A stretch of DNA of 64,000 nt from Gelatoporia subvermispora B (GCA_000320605.2 KB445797.1:1236024-1300023); one strand, 5' to 3'; numbered from the stretch's first letter, positions 22,360 to 35,166 are shown. Notes: generated from the letters alone by a model not told the origin. Made by a program: numbers and translations.

Positions 22360-24450
22360 TCAAGACGTTACAGTCATATCAGTGTCTTCACGGAGATGGC
22401 GCGTCTCTGCGCGGGGCGTCGGTGGCGTCTCGAGTTCGTCATCTGAAGGCTCGCCCGTGTCTATAGTGGCATGCGGGACGATAGGTGTGGGCGGCGCGGA
22501 GGAGTCGGTGAACTCGTCCGCGGTCGCAAAGGTCATGTAGGAGCTTGCGCGCGAGGCTGATCGGTGCGACGGTGCAGACGCCGATGCTGGGGGCTTGTAT
22601 GCCGAGGGTGGCGCCGCCAGCGAGGCTTTCGGTTGTTCTGGCGGTGCTGATGGTGGAGGTGCTTGTTGCTCAACAGACGCTGCAGCGGTTGTAGCAGCTT
22701 CTGATGCCGCAGCATGCTGGGGCACCGCATGCGGTTCGCTAGTGCTTGCTGTCTGAGGTTCCTCGCCCGCCGGCGGCGAGGTCGCTTCAGTACCAGCATC
22801 CGGCGGGTGCGAGTCGGGCTCTTGCGACGAGAGCGGTGCCGACTCCTCCGTCTGTGGACCAGAGATCTCCTGCAAGCTGGACACCTCCTCAGAGTCCTCG
22901 TGCGCAGGATCCGGGCTACCCTCGACATCCTCGAATACGGGCGGGGGCGGCTCGAGGTCGACGCGCGATGCGGAGGCCGCATACGCGATCGCCTCCGCGC
23001 CATACGGCACGCCGAAGCGCACAAACGACTCGCGCGACGAGATGAGGCGGAGCTGCTCGGGCGTCGGGCCGCCGCGCGGGTACGTGAACTCGGAGCGCAT
23101 GAGCGTGTGCGAGAGCGGCGAGGAGATGCTGTGCAGCGAGATCGTCGACGGGCTCGTGAGCTCCGTGCGCGAGCGCGCACGCGAAATCGAGCGTAGTGCG
23201 TGCGACGCATTGCTGAGCATTGACATCGACCCCGCCGAGTGTGATGGTCGGTGCGTCGGCCGCGTGCCGTCGCCTGACGAGCGCGACGACACTGTGGATA
23301 GCCCGGACTCCTGCCGTGTGTGCCCACGCGCGTTCGGTGGGGTTGCCGCAGCAGCCTGGGAGGCACGGGTGGAGTTCGTGCGTGGGTTGAAGAGCGAGAG
23401 GAAGCCTGTCCGCCTGCGGTTTGTCCCAGGTTGCACGTCGTGCGAGGAGGGAGCTTCAGCGGGGACAAAGGACTCCGTCGACTCGGGAGGTATGGGTGAG
23501 GTGCTGGGCTGCTCGTCTAAGGTGACGACTTCGAAGTACGGCGGAGCCTCGCCTCTGCTGTCATCCTCCGCAATATTCATGGGAGGCATGCCGACGTCAT
23601 CGGTGCTCATAATTGTTTCGAAACTCGACCGGGTCGTGAACCCTTGTTGCTGTGCATGCACACGGAGGTGTTGCTGCGACTCGTTGGTGTCCGTCCCTTC
23701 ATTTTGCAATAATGGCGTATCCCCTGGGGAAGTGACGGCGATGTACGAAAACGAGACAGAGTGCCGCAGGTCCACAGACCCCTCGGAGGTATATTCGTCC
23801 ACTGGGGGCATGACCATGGTCGTCGGATGCATTTCGTCTTCCATATCGTCTGGTCCTCTTCAAGCTGCCGTCAACAAAGGGACGAGGAGGACCGTAACAA
23901 AGGGGGATCATACCGGATGATGACGACCTCCTGCTCCCCAGGCTCCTTCATGTACACGGGGAGTGACGTCGTCGAGATCTGGCTAGGAGTGCGCCTCGTC
24001 CGGCGAGGTCTGCGAGTGCGCGCGCTGCCCGCGCCATTTGGTGGTTCGCCCGCAAGCTGCTCGGCGGTCAGCTCGCGAGACTGGGCGTTCTGTGCCGTCA
24101 GGGTCCCCGACGCTGCGGCCGCCCCTGTGCTGACAGACTGCCATCGCCCGCGGACGTTAACATTTCTTCTGAAGCATGCGACGATGGTGCCGACAACGAG
24201 TAGGGTGGCAACAATGGCCAGTGGGACCTGTGAAGGGCATGAGAACAGTCCTGATGGTTGAGTTCGCACCACGCACCCATATCGCTGGGCCAACACTATT
24301 CGAGCTGCTGCTCCCCCTTCCGCTCTGCCTGCGTACGATGTCACCTGAGGGTGCCGCGAGCACACTGCGCGTAGATAGCAGTAAGATGGAAAGCGCGAGT
24401 TGCAGCGGGACCTGGCCGGGTGAACGTCTGCCAACGGTCGCGTAGATCAT
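22360..24450 (-). CDS. Single-pass membrane protein with a long Ser/Pro-rich cytosolic tail
   Basis: The ATG at 24450 begins MIYATVGRRSPGQVPLQLAL and a hydrophobic stretch ending in VLAAPS, read as a signal peptide. A short Ser-rich outer segment (GRGSSSSNSVG) follows. An intron with donor GTGCGT then joins IW to the membrane span VPLAIVATLLVVGTIVACF and a basic stop-transfer FRRN. A second intron joins EVVIIR to GPDDMEDEM. The remaining ~490 residues (to 22360) are disordered Ser/Thr/Pro/Glu-rich sequence with one better-ordered block SRESFVRFGVPYGAEAIAY. The topology resembles fungal cell-surface sensors or vesicle adaptors, but no family signature is visible and the function is unknown. 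Confidence 0.75.
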
Positions 24451-25350
24451 GGGGTTGGTCGATCGGCTGCATTTCAGGCGCATGTGCAGCATGACGCGCC
24501 ACGCACAGGTGCTCTGCGCTTTACAGTGCAAACGTGAAAACGCGGTATTATAGATAGCAGACAGATACGATGGAGGGAGAGAGAAGTGGAATTTGTCGGG
24601 GTCAGAGCGACGACGTCGCAGCACAGCCCGTGTGCTCCCCGAACACATTTCAGAGTGGGAGCGCCTTTCGGTCTCCTGTTGCTAAGTCTGGACAGGCGCC
24701 GACCCGTTCGGTCGTATCATATCACACTATACTTGCAGTTTGCACAGCGTTGCGCAAGGGATTGATAATTGTACCTCTCTTGCGCAGCCAGGCAGTGTGT
24801 CGTGTGATGATCAACCTCGCCCGGGTCGTACATCGTCGTGAACAAGGATCTCCTCAGCAGTCGACATGAGGCAAGGTGCTGCGATAAGCCGGTCATGCGC
24901 TGGCACAATCGTTTCCATTCAGGATCTACCAAACTTCTCGTCGTTCCATACTCGCAGGGACGTATCTGCGGGGATCATTAGGCTTCCGGGCACTATCGCG
25001 CCGCTAGTTAGACCAAGGATGGCATATGTCGAATCTCAAACGCCGCGAACAGAATGGATTCGCTCTTTGGGCCATCTCGGGCGCAGCACCCTAGACAGAT
25101 TCAGATCACGTCAAGTGTCGTTCCAAGAGATATGGCACGTCTATAACAATCCAGACAGCGCCCACGAGGAACAGTCAAATCGGAAGCAGTCCATATTCAT
25201 GCCCCGTTCACTCACGCTTCTAGTCGACCGTCGCGACCTACCAGCTTCAAAGTCTCGCCTGCGGCGACCCGTACTTGCGTTGCAGAAAGGAGCAGATATC
25301 CTGGGCTGTATAGAAATAGTGAATAGGAAGCGCGATTTCGGGGAGGCCTG
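24451..25350. other. Intergenic region with one unsupported 163-codon frame
   Basis: About 900 nt upstream of the membrane-protein gene and downstream of the hydrolase. An ATG-started frame at 24866-25357 (plus) shows no recognisable motif and runs antisense into the hydrolase stop. It may be chance. Nothing else is supported. Confidence 0.4.
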
Positions 25351-27025
25351 CTACTGACCTAATGCCATCGGTGTTTCTTGCGCCACGAGATGTCCCGAGT
25401 TCTCTATTATGATATTCGTCGAATTAGCTGGCCGCCTCCAGATCATCCTCATCCTGATGTTAAAGATGCTGTCGCACGATATCGATCAACTTTTGTTAAT
25501 TCTGAATGGCTTCGATAAATCTTACCGAGGTATGAGCTGTCTCGGAATGACCCAGCGTAGCTCAATGCGCTCGTCGAGCGATGGAAGTAGCTCCCACACT
25601 TCATATTTCGCTAGCATTTCGCTGAAAACAACCGCTTCCTGGCCGCCTTCCATTAAGTCGCCGTACAGACTACAATATTAGCCCATAACGCACCTGTATT
25701 CCAGGCATCTTAAGGCGGACACTGCCATCGGGGGCGTCATAAAGTCCGCACTCGACGTATATCTTGAGCACTTCAGGATCCCAAGCTGCGAAGAATGGTG
25801 TCGCGCCGAACAGTCGGAGTGCCTCCTCACTATGTCGTCCCGTAACTATCAATCAGCCAAGTCCCACACGTTAACCCAGTGTTGGCAATCAGTCTGCTAC
25901 TTACCGCGAGGTCCAACGGTCCCTCCGCTGGATTGCGCCGACCACATTCGTATTGCGGTTAATTGAGTCGGGAACACCCAATCGAGGATCGAGTGTACCT
26001 TCTCCTTCGTAAGGGAATATAATCGGGTCTATCAGAATAAGTGAGGAGAATAATTGAGGATGTATTAGTGCCGCGTAGGCCCTGGAAGTCGGTCGCGTTA
26101 TAGCAGGTTACCGAGCAAAGCGACAATAGGAACTTACGTAGTGCAACCGCCAAAAGAGTGTCCAACACCGACGATCATTCGGTCGTTAAATCCGTGTTGT
26201 ATGCGCGACTGTGCGATGGAGTTAGATAGTCGAGGAAGGTGCGTCGGAAGTACCGATGGAGATGCAGAGGCAGGGAGATAATGGAGCAAGAAGTGCAGAA
26301 TATCTCGTGTGTTGTCTCGCCAGTCGTCTGACCATCCGTTGAGAGCAGCCATCACATAAAGGACATTCGCAGACTTACATATTCCACACAAGTTCGCCGC
26401 GTTCACTATACACGCATCTCCGTGATTGACCGCCTCCCAAGCCCATATCTCGTCGATGTCATACGTCGCACCGGATGCCTCATGGGCCTCGACCAGCTTT
26501 AACAGCGCCGGCTCCCATATCTTTGAAACTCATTTCAGCAAATAGCACGCCGCCACAGACACAATCTCGTACCTCCTTCGGAAACCCGTTCGCATGCGCA
26601 ACAAACAGCGTCACACCCTTCCTCGCCCGTCGCGGTGTCCCCAGCGCTCGGCGCACATACCGATTCAAGCATACCCACAATAACTTCCTGCTCCCCTCCT
26701 CTGTCTCCCCCTTCCAATGCCTCTGGCGCGCCTCGAGCAGCGTCGCGGCTGTCTGCCGCACGGCCGCGCGCCAGCGGTCCTTGTCGGGCGTCCACTGCGG
26801 CAGCGGGGGCAACGGGACCTCCGGCGTGCTGCGCGGGAATGCAGCGGGCACGAGATGCGTCGTAAGTGCGTATGATGCGTCGAGGAGCGACTTGCGCGGG
26901 GGCGAGGGTAGTGTGGGGAGCGACTCCGGCAGCGGAGGGAGGGGCTTGAGAGGCACGAGCGGGCGTGGACGGCACCTCGACGCCTCAGGAGATGCGTTCG
27001 GCGGTTGTGGATACGAAGAGGTCAT
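25351..27025 (-). CDS. Alpha/beta hydrolase (AB hydrolase-1, LPX1-like)
   Basis: Predicted serine hydrolase, lipase/esterase-like. A Pro/Ser-rich leader from the ATG at 27025 is followed by KGVTLFVAHANGFPKE, the oxyanion-strand signature of this fungal group. Later blocks are GATYDIDEIWAWEAVNHGD and the nucleophile elbow VGVGHSFGGCTT (GHSFG) near 26150. Then come SEEALRLFGATPFFAAWDP and ELRWVIPRQLIP. Near the end the catalytic-His block ENSGHLVAQETP reads straight to a TAG at 25353-25351. At least five introns are needed. Substrate and location are unknown. Part of the group is peroxisomal, but no PTS1 is seen (C-terminus ALGQ). Confidence 0.84.
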
Positions 27026-27551
27026 CTCGAGGTTAGAGTTTGTTCAAACTAATCTCTGAGGGATCCCAGAAGCAGAATACACTTCAAGAAGCTGAGCAGA
27101 TCCTTCCAGTCGAGCAGTCACCGGAGCGTCCGGCGGCTCGTGTCTTGTATTGATTCCGCCCGAACAGGCGACACATGATATATCCGGGACGCTCGCAAGC
27201 TTGATTACCGAACCAGCGTTGTTGGTTGGAAAAGACATCAAGGATGAGCGAGAATACCCAGTGTTGGCCACGAAAGTAGAATCATATGCGAAAGAGAGTT
27301 ACCGAGAGCCGAGTGGACTAAGTTATCAACTGGTATACGCAGGGAGGTCCCTCATTGCCTCAGACTCAGCTGTGTCCTCACGTCAGACCACATCCAACAA
27401 AGAGGAAAATATCGATGGATTATAGCACTCGTCAGCAGCTGCCAGTCGTACACCTCCGATAACACAACAGAGTACGTCGGTATATATTAGTATCCATAGA
27501 TAGATGAATGAAGAGATTGATGGCGTGATTGTCAGGGTATGCGGGGATAAA
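27026..27551. other. Intergenic region
   Basis: About 525 nt upstream of the hydrolase and downstream of the next minus-strand gene. The plus-strand frame 27150-27425 has no supporting features. Confidence 0.5.
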
Positions 27552-28291
27552 TCAGGGAGCCTGTGGGGTATCCTGCTGTGCTGAGGTCTCCTTGGTCTCC
27601 TTGGTATCGTCTGTGGTTGTGGTCTCTGGCTCGGGAACCACTGCTGCTGGCGGGACAGATAGTCCGGGGACCTCCTCTTCCTCATCCTGCCCATCCACCT
27701 TTGCTTGGGTATCCTCCTTCACCTCCGCACTCTCTGCCTCTGCGGATCTCGCCTCTACTGATCCCTCCAGCTCTTGCACGTTCTGAAGCGCCTTGGCATC
27801 TGTCTCCGGCACGGCTTCCGGTAATGGCAGTGCATCGGACGGCTCTTCAACAGCCTTGGGGTCGCTCGTCGCTTTGAGTGTTGGGGACTCTGGGAGAGGG
27901 ACAACAGTAGCTTCGGAAGCAATTGAATCAGACGGGGTATCTCTGTCGTCGAGCTCGACCTCCCGCACGCCTTGAGTGACCTCCTTCACCTCCTCAGTGT
28001 CTTTACCAGGCGGAATGGGAGAGCTGCCCCTCTGGGTCGCATCATCTGATGTCTCTACGGAGTCTCCTCTATGCTTCTTGGCCGCACCGGACATATCGTC
28101 GTCGCGATCATCTTCACTGAGCCGCCGTTTACGACCGATCTGCGGTGCATTGGATGTGGCTAGCCGATGTGGCAGCCACGCGTCAGACGCGATTTACGTC
28201 CCCCGGAAGCTTGTAACTCACCATCCTCGTTCCATGGCCGGTCTGGGCGGGGAAAGAATGAGTTGGATATGCGGCGAATGAGCTTGTACAT
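27552..28291 (-). CDS. Small acidic, low-complexity protein, function unknown
   Basis: 225 residues from two exons. Exon 1 (28291-28222) encodes MYKLIRRISNSFFPRPDRPW; a 62-nt intron begins GTGAGT; exon 2 (28159-27552) begins with NAPQIGRKRRLSEDDRDDD after the join. The basic, possibly amphipathic N-terminus and the RKRR motif (possible nuclear signal) contrast with an acidic Glu/Ser/Thr/Pro-rich remainder ending DTPQAP. No domain is recognised. The compact N-terminus looks like the conserved part. It shares a 464-nt divergent promoter region with the seryl-tRNA synthetase gene. Confidence 0.65.
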
Positions 28292-28755
28292 GGATGCGGG
28301 GAAAGGGTCGATACGCGACGTGACGCGCTGGGAGGCGTCCGCCGGATGTTATCCATCTTCCGAGTTTGATAGTGTTTGGCTACCTCTCTGTTACTGTTTG
28401 GCTTGTATTTGCCTTCCTCTGTCCCCTCATCCCTCAACTTAACAGGCTAAAGTTATCAGTTCGATGCGACGCGGTGTAGCATAGGACTATTTGAAGCTGT
28501 GAACGCGAAGACATCAAGAGAGACCACCGCAAGTTTAATAACCGTGGCTGAAGGCCGGAAAGGGTTAGTTTACCAGATAAGATAACTCGCCCGATCCATT
28601 AGATCTGCGCTGTAAGATATCGATAAGGCAGTAAAACGCGCGAAAAGTCCCTTCTGACTCGTCCCGCTGTCAAACACGTCCTGTGCAGGCTCATAGCCCA
28701 TCATTTCGCCGATATAAAACCTCAGGAGTGACTCACAGCAGCTCTACAAGCAACC
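28292..28755. promoter_or_regulatory. Divergent promoter region, acidic-protein gene / SES1
   Basis: 464 nt between two divergent start codons. It presumably contains both promoters. No specific site could be assigned. Confidence 0.4.
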
Positions 28756-30381
28756 ATGACTCTCGACGTGCTCCACTTTATCGACAACAAGGGCGGAAAT
28801 GCGGAGGAGATCCGCGAGTCGCAGCGGAAACGCGGCCTCTCGGTCGAACTAGTCGACGAGGTCATCCAAATGTACACTGACTGGGTCAGAAGTACGTAGT
28901 GATCCTAGATCGAATGTGGTCCCGCGCTGAACTGGCTGCAGTGGATTTCGATGCGAACAACTTGAGCAAGCAAGTAAACACGATACAGAAAGAGATCGCA
29001 GCGAAAAAGAAGGTGTGGCGCATTCGTCCGGCGTCCGCGATGCGTCTCGGACGACTCACTGTACGTTCTGCAGGCAAAAGAGAACGCAGATGATCTCGTC
29101 GCAAAGAAGAAAGAATTAGACGCGCAAGTGGTGGCAAAACGAGCAGAGGCGAAGGAGTTTGAGCAGGAGATGCGGAAGAAGGCATCGACGGCCGGCAACC
29201 TCGTCGGAAAGGGTGTGCCAGTCAGCCTGACGGAGGTGGGTACACATGCGCGAGCATGAACGCGGCGCATTGCTCACGGGCTATCTTGCAGGACGACAAT
29301 GTGACGTTGCGAACGTGGCACCCAGACGGTCAGGGCGCGACAGTGGAGAAGAAGACGAACATCATGCCGCACCACGAAGTACTGCTTCGACTGGATGCCA
29401 TGGATCTCGAGCGAGGTGCCAAGATCAGCGGGCACCGCGGATACTTCCTTACAAACGACGGCGTGGACCTCAACCAGGCGCTGATCTCGTACGGGCTTGA
29501 TTTCCTGCGCAAGCGGGGGTACAAGAAGATTCAGCCGCCATTCATGATGAACAAAGACCTCATGGCGAAGACGGCGCAGCTGGACCAGTTCGACGAGGAG
29601 CTGTACAAGGTGATCGCGGCGGAGGACGAGAAATACTTGATCGCGACGTCGGAGCAGCCAATCTCGACGTACCACTCGGACGAGTGGTTCGACTCGCCCG
29701 AGACGCAGCTCCCAGTGCAGTACGCAGGATACTCGACATGTTTCCGCAAGGAGGCGGGCTCGGCCGGGCGCGACATGTGGGGCATCTTCCGGGTGCACCA
29801 GTTCGAGAAGGTTGAGCAGTTCTGCATCACCGAGCCCGAGAAGAGCTGGGAGATGTTCGACACCATGGTTGCCAACTCGGAGGCGTTCTACCAGAGCCTT
29901 GGCATCCCTTACCGCGTTGTCGCGATCGTCTCGGGCGCGCTCAACCTCGCTGCTTCGCAGAAGTACGACCTCGAGGCGTGGTTCCCCTTCCAGGGCGCAT
30001 ACAAAGAGCTTGTCTCGTGCTCGAACTGCACCGACTACCGTATGTTTCCCCCTCTGCTAACACCACCAGTATTGACCTCCAAGCAGAGAGTCGGAGATTG
30101 GAAGTCCGATGCGGGCAGAAGACAAAGGATCAGGCCCGCAAGGTATATGTCCACATGCTGAACGGCACGCTCTGCGCAACCGAGCGTGCTCTTTGCTGTA
30201 TCGTCGAGAACTACCAGACGCCAGAGGTCAGTTGCAAACTCCCGGTAATTCAATTGTATCGACTGAAGCACCTCTCCAGGGTCTCGTGATCCCTGAAGTT
30301 CTTCGGCCGTACATGCAGGGACGTGAGTTCCTGCCATGGGTGAAGGAGCTGCCGAAGAGTTTGCAGAAGAAGCAAGCATGA
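28756..30381 (+). CDS. SES1: Seryl-tRNA synthetase, cytosolic
   Basis: Class II aminoacyl-tRNA synthetase charging tRNA-Ser. The ATG at 28756 gives [20 protein letters not shown], the eukaryotic SerRS N-terminus. Exon 1 ends at 28891 before GTACGT. The coiled-coil tRNA-binding arm ([20 protein letters not shown] onward) spans three short exons. The catalytic domain includes ATSEQPIS, motif 2 ([20 protein letters not shown]), the serine-site region [19 protein letters not shown], and motif 3 ([18 protein letters not shown]). It ends [10 protein letters not shown], stop 30379-30381. No mitochondrial presequence is visible, so it is taken as the cytosolic enzyme. It is convergent with SET1. Confidence 0.95.
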
Positions 30382-30661
30382 GGCCGAAACAGCTGAGCAG
30401 ATTCACCGTAGATGTAAGCTGTACTACTTAGCCTGGTTGCCTTGTTTGTCGTCATCTGGTATTTGCTGTCACCTCTGAATAGAGTGAGAACCAATGCGTT
30501 GCAGCAGCAGCGCGTGCACTATATTATGAGCTGTGCAGAGAACAGGGAAACATGCTGGAGGTGATAAGATACAGAATGCAGTATGATGTGCGTATGAGAG
30601 CAGCAGGTGTAGCGATAACAACAGGGTATGGTCAACACACAGAACTGAAGCGAAGCAGGGT

Positions 30662-33600
30662 CTAGTTGAGATAACCACGACATTTTGCGGACCCACACAG
30701 ACAAGGGATCTTGTCCTGCTCGATAGGAAAATGATAATCTGGAAAATAGTGATTAGCGGAAAACAAAGTTGCCTGCCGGTTCGCGCCTCACCATATGTGA
30801 TTTCCGAGCCAAGCTCAATCTCCTGCTTGGCGTAGATAACGATCTTCTTCTCTCCATTAATCGTGATGATCTTCGCAGTGCAATTAGGATCGCAAGAGTG
30901 ATTGATCAAACGCCTAAGGCGATCGAGTTAGACACAAATAGAAAAGACGAAGCGGTGACACTTACCCCAGATTGCCCTTCTTAGTCGCATCCACGACAAG
31001 ATCATCGTCGATGCGAAAGAGATAGCTACTGCCAATGCCTTGCCGCTCGTAGGTTTTCTCGCGTTTGTCGGCCACTTGCGCCCGGATAATCTCCCCGACA
31101 TACTCGATGACCATTTCGCCTCGGGAGATCTTCTCCATAGCGTACAGGCCCCAGTCGTGGATGGGAGACCGCGCAAAACGCAGGTGCTTCTTCCGCGTTT
31201 GCAACTGGTTGAACTTGACCAACTCCGTTGCGGCAGATTCGCCCTTGGACAAGGCCATTGCCCGCTGCACCTGGTTGATCTCCTCGAGGCCTTGCGCGCG
31301 CCGGCGAGCATTTGCACGGTTGGAACGTGAGGACACGATAGTAGTCTGCGGCGGTGGCTCGACCTCTGCCTGGACCTCATTGAGGGCACCTCGAGATGCG
31401 TACTGGGCGACATAGGCCGACTTCTCCGCGTGGGAAATCTTGTAATAGCCCTCCGTTCTCGCGGACCCAGTAATGTGGACACGGAACGCAGGAAGCGAAT
31501 CAGGCTCGGGCGTAGGGACACGAGGAGGTGTTGACACAGGGTCTTTGCCATACAGGTCACGAGAGAGAACGAGACGCGCGAAGTACATGTCTTCATCGTC
31601 TTCACAGACACCTTCTTGGAAGGGATCGGGTGGTGGACTGATGCGTACGACTGGCTTAATCTGTTTGAGTGGTAGTGCAGGAGTGATAGGGGAAGAAAGC
31701 GTAGACTCGTCGTCCGGAGCAGGGGTGACACGGACAGAGGCAACATCTGGGATGAGCTCGCTCTCGTCGAGAAGAACCTTGTGAATGACCTCGTCCTCCT
31801 CGATGAGCTTGGAAGGCTTGGACGACTTCTTGAATGGCTTCTTGGTTTTCTTAGCCTTCGTCTCCTTAGCCGTCGGCTCCTCTACGACTGACTCTCTCTT
31901 AGATTTCTTCTTCACAGGTTCCTCGAGTTCTTCTGTTTCCGTGAACTCCGAAGGTGCCCGTTTGCGCGGCGATTTCTCGACGGTCAGAACGATTGGGGAG
32001 TCCTCATCCTCATCTTCAGACTCGATGTCCTCCCTGATGACGAGCCTCCGCGCAGTTGTCTTGGGTTTCTTCCTGGGCCGTTCCTCGAAAGTAATATCGT
32101 CGAGATCGTCGAGTTTGTCACGATCCCCTTCCCTCTCGATCTCCGGAAGCGTGACGATAGAGGCGGCTGATGGAGTAGCCGGAAGTACGTCCGGCTCCTC
32201 CCGAAGCCGTTTCTTCTTCTCCTTTCGAAACGATAAGCCCTTCAGCCCTACCCTTTCCGCCGTTTTAGCCTCATTCTCTCGGTCGGGATCAGTTGCACCA
32301 GGCAAAATCTTGGATCCTCTCTTGACCTTCTCGTCTACAATCAAGCGCCGCAAGTCGCCACCGACCACTCGCTCTCTGACGTCTTTCTCCAGCGTGCTGC
32401 GCAGATCCTTTAGAATTATCTTCTGGGCTTCCTCTACCAACTCAGTATCGGTCCACTGAGTTTTGGCAGATGCAGAAGGAGCCATCGGAGCTGCATGGAC
32501 GGTGATGTTGACAGAATGATGGGCAAGAGTGCGGGCACCAGAGTTGAGAACCAAGTCCGCACGACGGGCAGAATCGCCTGTCTGAAATGTGATATACCAG
32601 CCCAGATGATCCCGGAGCACCTATAATAAAATTCGGTCACAATGGTGCTCTCTAGCAAGGAGATTCAGTCGCCACATACCTTGTCGACCTTGAACCCGTC
32701 AAAGAACCGCCGTACGTCTTCCTCTCTCAAGATCCCGCTGAGCTGCGCCCCATGTCCCTCTATCCTGACATGCTCGAAGCCGTTCTTAGCCAGCTCCTCC
32801 ACGACAGCCTCATGGTCCTTCTGCCGGGCATTCTTCGACGACTGACCGGGTCTCCTGGAGATCGGAGAGGGCGATCGCGAGGCTCGTAGAGGCGACGACG
32901 CATCGCGATCGCCATATCGGGATGATGTATGGCGCCCGCGCGCATGGATCGGCGTGGAAGATGAGGAGTGCGACGAAGGTAATAATGGGCGTGCCGAATG
33001 GGACATAGGCTGCGCAGCGGTCATCATGCGTGCTCGGACCAGCGTCGCTGGAGGCTTACGCATCCGCGGCGGGGGCGCATACTTGGTTCCATTCGGTAGA
33101 GAGCTCTGCGACATTGGCGATGCTTGCGATGAGCCATGCGCGTGAATCGGGGGCTGCGGGAGATGTGCAGGGCGCGCTAGGAGTTGCGAGCGGCCGGATC
33201 CAGGTTGTTGGCCTGGCCGCCATGGGTTGCCTGCTTGATGGGGGGTTTGGCTTGAGCTCGCCGTAGGCGTGTTCTTTGCGTTAGCATCCCTGATCTTCTC
33301 CTCCCGCTCTTTCCGCCTCTTCTCTTCACGCTGCTGTCGCTTGCGATCCTCTAGCTGCTTCAGCACTGCTTTTAGCCTGTGCTGCTCTCCGTCAAAGACC
33401 ACCTTCAAGTCCTCGCCCTCGATACCGCTCAGACCAAGACCGATCCCAATTGGTAGCTTCTTTCCATTCTCCTTCTCCACACACCTTTTCGCTTCTTCAT
33501 GGGTACTAAACCTGATGAAGACAATACCCAGTGCGGCGCCATTAGACTTGTCAATCTGAGGCTCAAAGGATGTGATTGTCCCGTGAACAGCGAAGTGGCG

Positions 33601-35166
33601 TCGGATATGTTGCGTCGGATTTAAGTGGGATATATTGAGGACGAGGACACCCGTAGGCGGAGGCGGACCTATGGAATTGGTATCATACTGCCTAGAGTTT
33701 GAGTCATCCTGTAGAGTGTATTTGATCAATGCACCTACCTCATACTTGATCTGCACAAGTTCCGTCCGCATAGGCCTCAGGGTCGGCAGCTTCTTAATCT
33801 TTGCCTCCTTCCTCGGATCCCGAACCACAGCCTCATGCTCGCCCTCAATGATCTCGCCGCTATATCGATACAGAAGCTCCTTCCCCTTCCCTTTGCCTTT
33901 CACCCGTGCATCTTCACCTTGGTCAAAGCCCTTTTCCCGAAGCTTCTCAATGAGTAGCCGATACTGCCCGTCCTTATCTTTGTCGGAGACATAGTCGAAC
34001 AGGACCTTGAAGTCCTTACCTTCGGGATATTCTGACCGCGCGGGCGGCCATGGGGGAAGTGGTGGAAGAGAGTAGAGCTTTGGAGATGGCGCTCGTTCTG
34101 GGGGAGGAGATCGGGGTCGCGACGTCGAAGGCTTGGAAGGTATAGGAGAGTGAGGTCGTCCCAAATCGAGTGACTGATGAGATGAAGACGCAGGAAGGAT
34201 ACCGTGTCGCGGCCCTGTCGGAGGAGGTCGTGCGAAGGGAGGCGGAGGAACCGGTGGCGGTGCAGTGATCGGCGGGGGTGGCGGAGGTGGCTCAGACGTG
34301 GGAGGGGGCGGGGGAGGCTCATATGATGGCGGAGAGGGTAATGGGGGTGACACACCCGGCGGAGGGGGTGGTGGAGGTTCAGATGAGGGAGGGGGTGGAG
34401 GAGGAGGCTCCGAAGATGGTGGCGGAGGCGGAGGTTCAGAGGACGGTGGCGGCGGTGGCGGCGGTTCGTAGGATGGAGGTGGCGGAGGAGGAGGCTCCGA
34501 CCACGGTGGAGACGGAGGTGGAGGTTGAGATGGAGGAGGGGGAGGCTCTGAGGATGGTGGCGGTGGCGGGGAGGCGTGCTACTCGGAGGCGGCGGGGTAG
34601 GAAGCGATGGAGGTTGAGGAGAGAACACTTGTCGTGCTGAGGGACCAGTTGGCGGCAGCGTAGCTGGTGTTTGTGTTGGTCTCAGTCGGAAGGATATCGT
34701 TTGTGACCTTTGCTGGAGGCCTGCCGGCTCTGCGGATGCTCTACTAGGCCCGGCGCCATTCACCTGAGAAGATCCAAGTTGCGTCTGAAAGAGAAGATAT
34801 GAGCCCCAAGCTCGTGAATGAGGAGTGTATGGTATTCACGGTGCTGGAACTCGACTGGTGGTTCCATATACTTTCGGCCTGTTTACCCTTCTGTGAAAAT
34901 CGCCCACTCGGCCCTGTAGGCGGTGATATGGCAGCAGGGCCAGTGGGAATGTTAGTGTGCCCATTCACGTATGGCTTCCCTCCACGACTAGCTCTTGAAC
35001 CATTGACGAGACTGCGAGGACCAGTTGGAGGTGTCGCTCCTATCCTGCTCGTTGGCTGCGACGAAGACGCGTTCGTGGCTGAGGCTGTGGCGGAGGACGA
35101 TCCCGCAGATGCCGCCAGCGAGTTCAACAGTGCTCGCGGTGCTCGAGGCGGCGCCTTGCCAGTCAT
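30662..35166 (-). CDS. SET1: Histone H3-K4 methyltransferase Set1 (COMPASS catalytic subunit)
   Basis: Nuclear SET-domain enzyme methylating H3 lysine 4. The ATG at 35166 starts [21 protein letters not shown] Pro-rich tract of PPPPPP-SEP repeats lies at about 34570-34250. An RRM-like domain follows ([37 protein letters not shown]). After an acidic/Lys-rich linker come the N-SET region ([17 protein letters not shown]) and the SET domain with [35 protein letters not shown] and [12 protein letters not shown]. The post-SET motif [15 protein letters not shown] ends at the TAG, 30664-30662. Two 5' introns (donor GTGAAT near 34830; a 50-nt candidate near 34640) are inferred from frame changes. The second has a weak donor and lies in low-complexity DNA, so it could instead be a sequence error. 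Confidence 0.92.

Noticed and set aside
22533..23468. Arg-rich long frame opposite the membrane-protein tail frame
   Set aside because: It is an alternate-frame shadow of the Ser/Pro-rich tail; its Arg richness follows from codon composition.
24866..25357. ATG-started 163-codon plus-strand frame as a gene
   Set aside because: It runs antisense into the conserved C-terminus of the alpha/beta hydrolase, has no motif, and nothing else supports it. Kept only as a note in the intergenic entry.
29274..29798. 174-codon minus-strand frame inside the SerRS catalytic exon
   Set aside because: The plus strand carries unmistakable SerRS motifs; the opposite frame is a shadow.
31785..32459. Ser-rich 224-codon plus-strand frame within SET1
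   Set aside because: Antisense to the Lys/Glu-rich Set1 linker; Ser runs come from complemented Lys/Glu/Asp codons.
34265..34640. Gly-rich plus-strand frame opposite the Set1 Pro tract
   Set aside because: GGGGG-type protein is the automatic complement of the Pro repeats; no start context or flanking exons.
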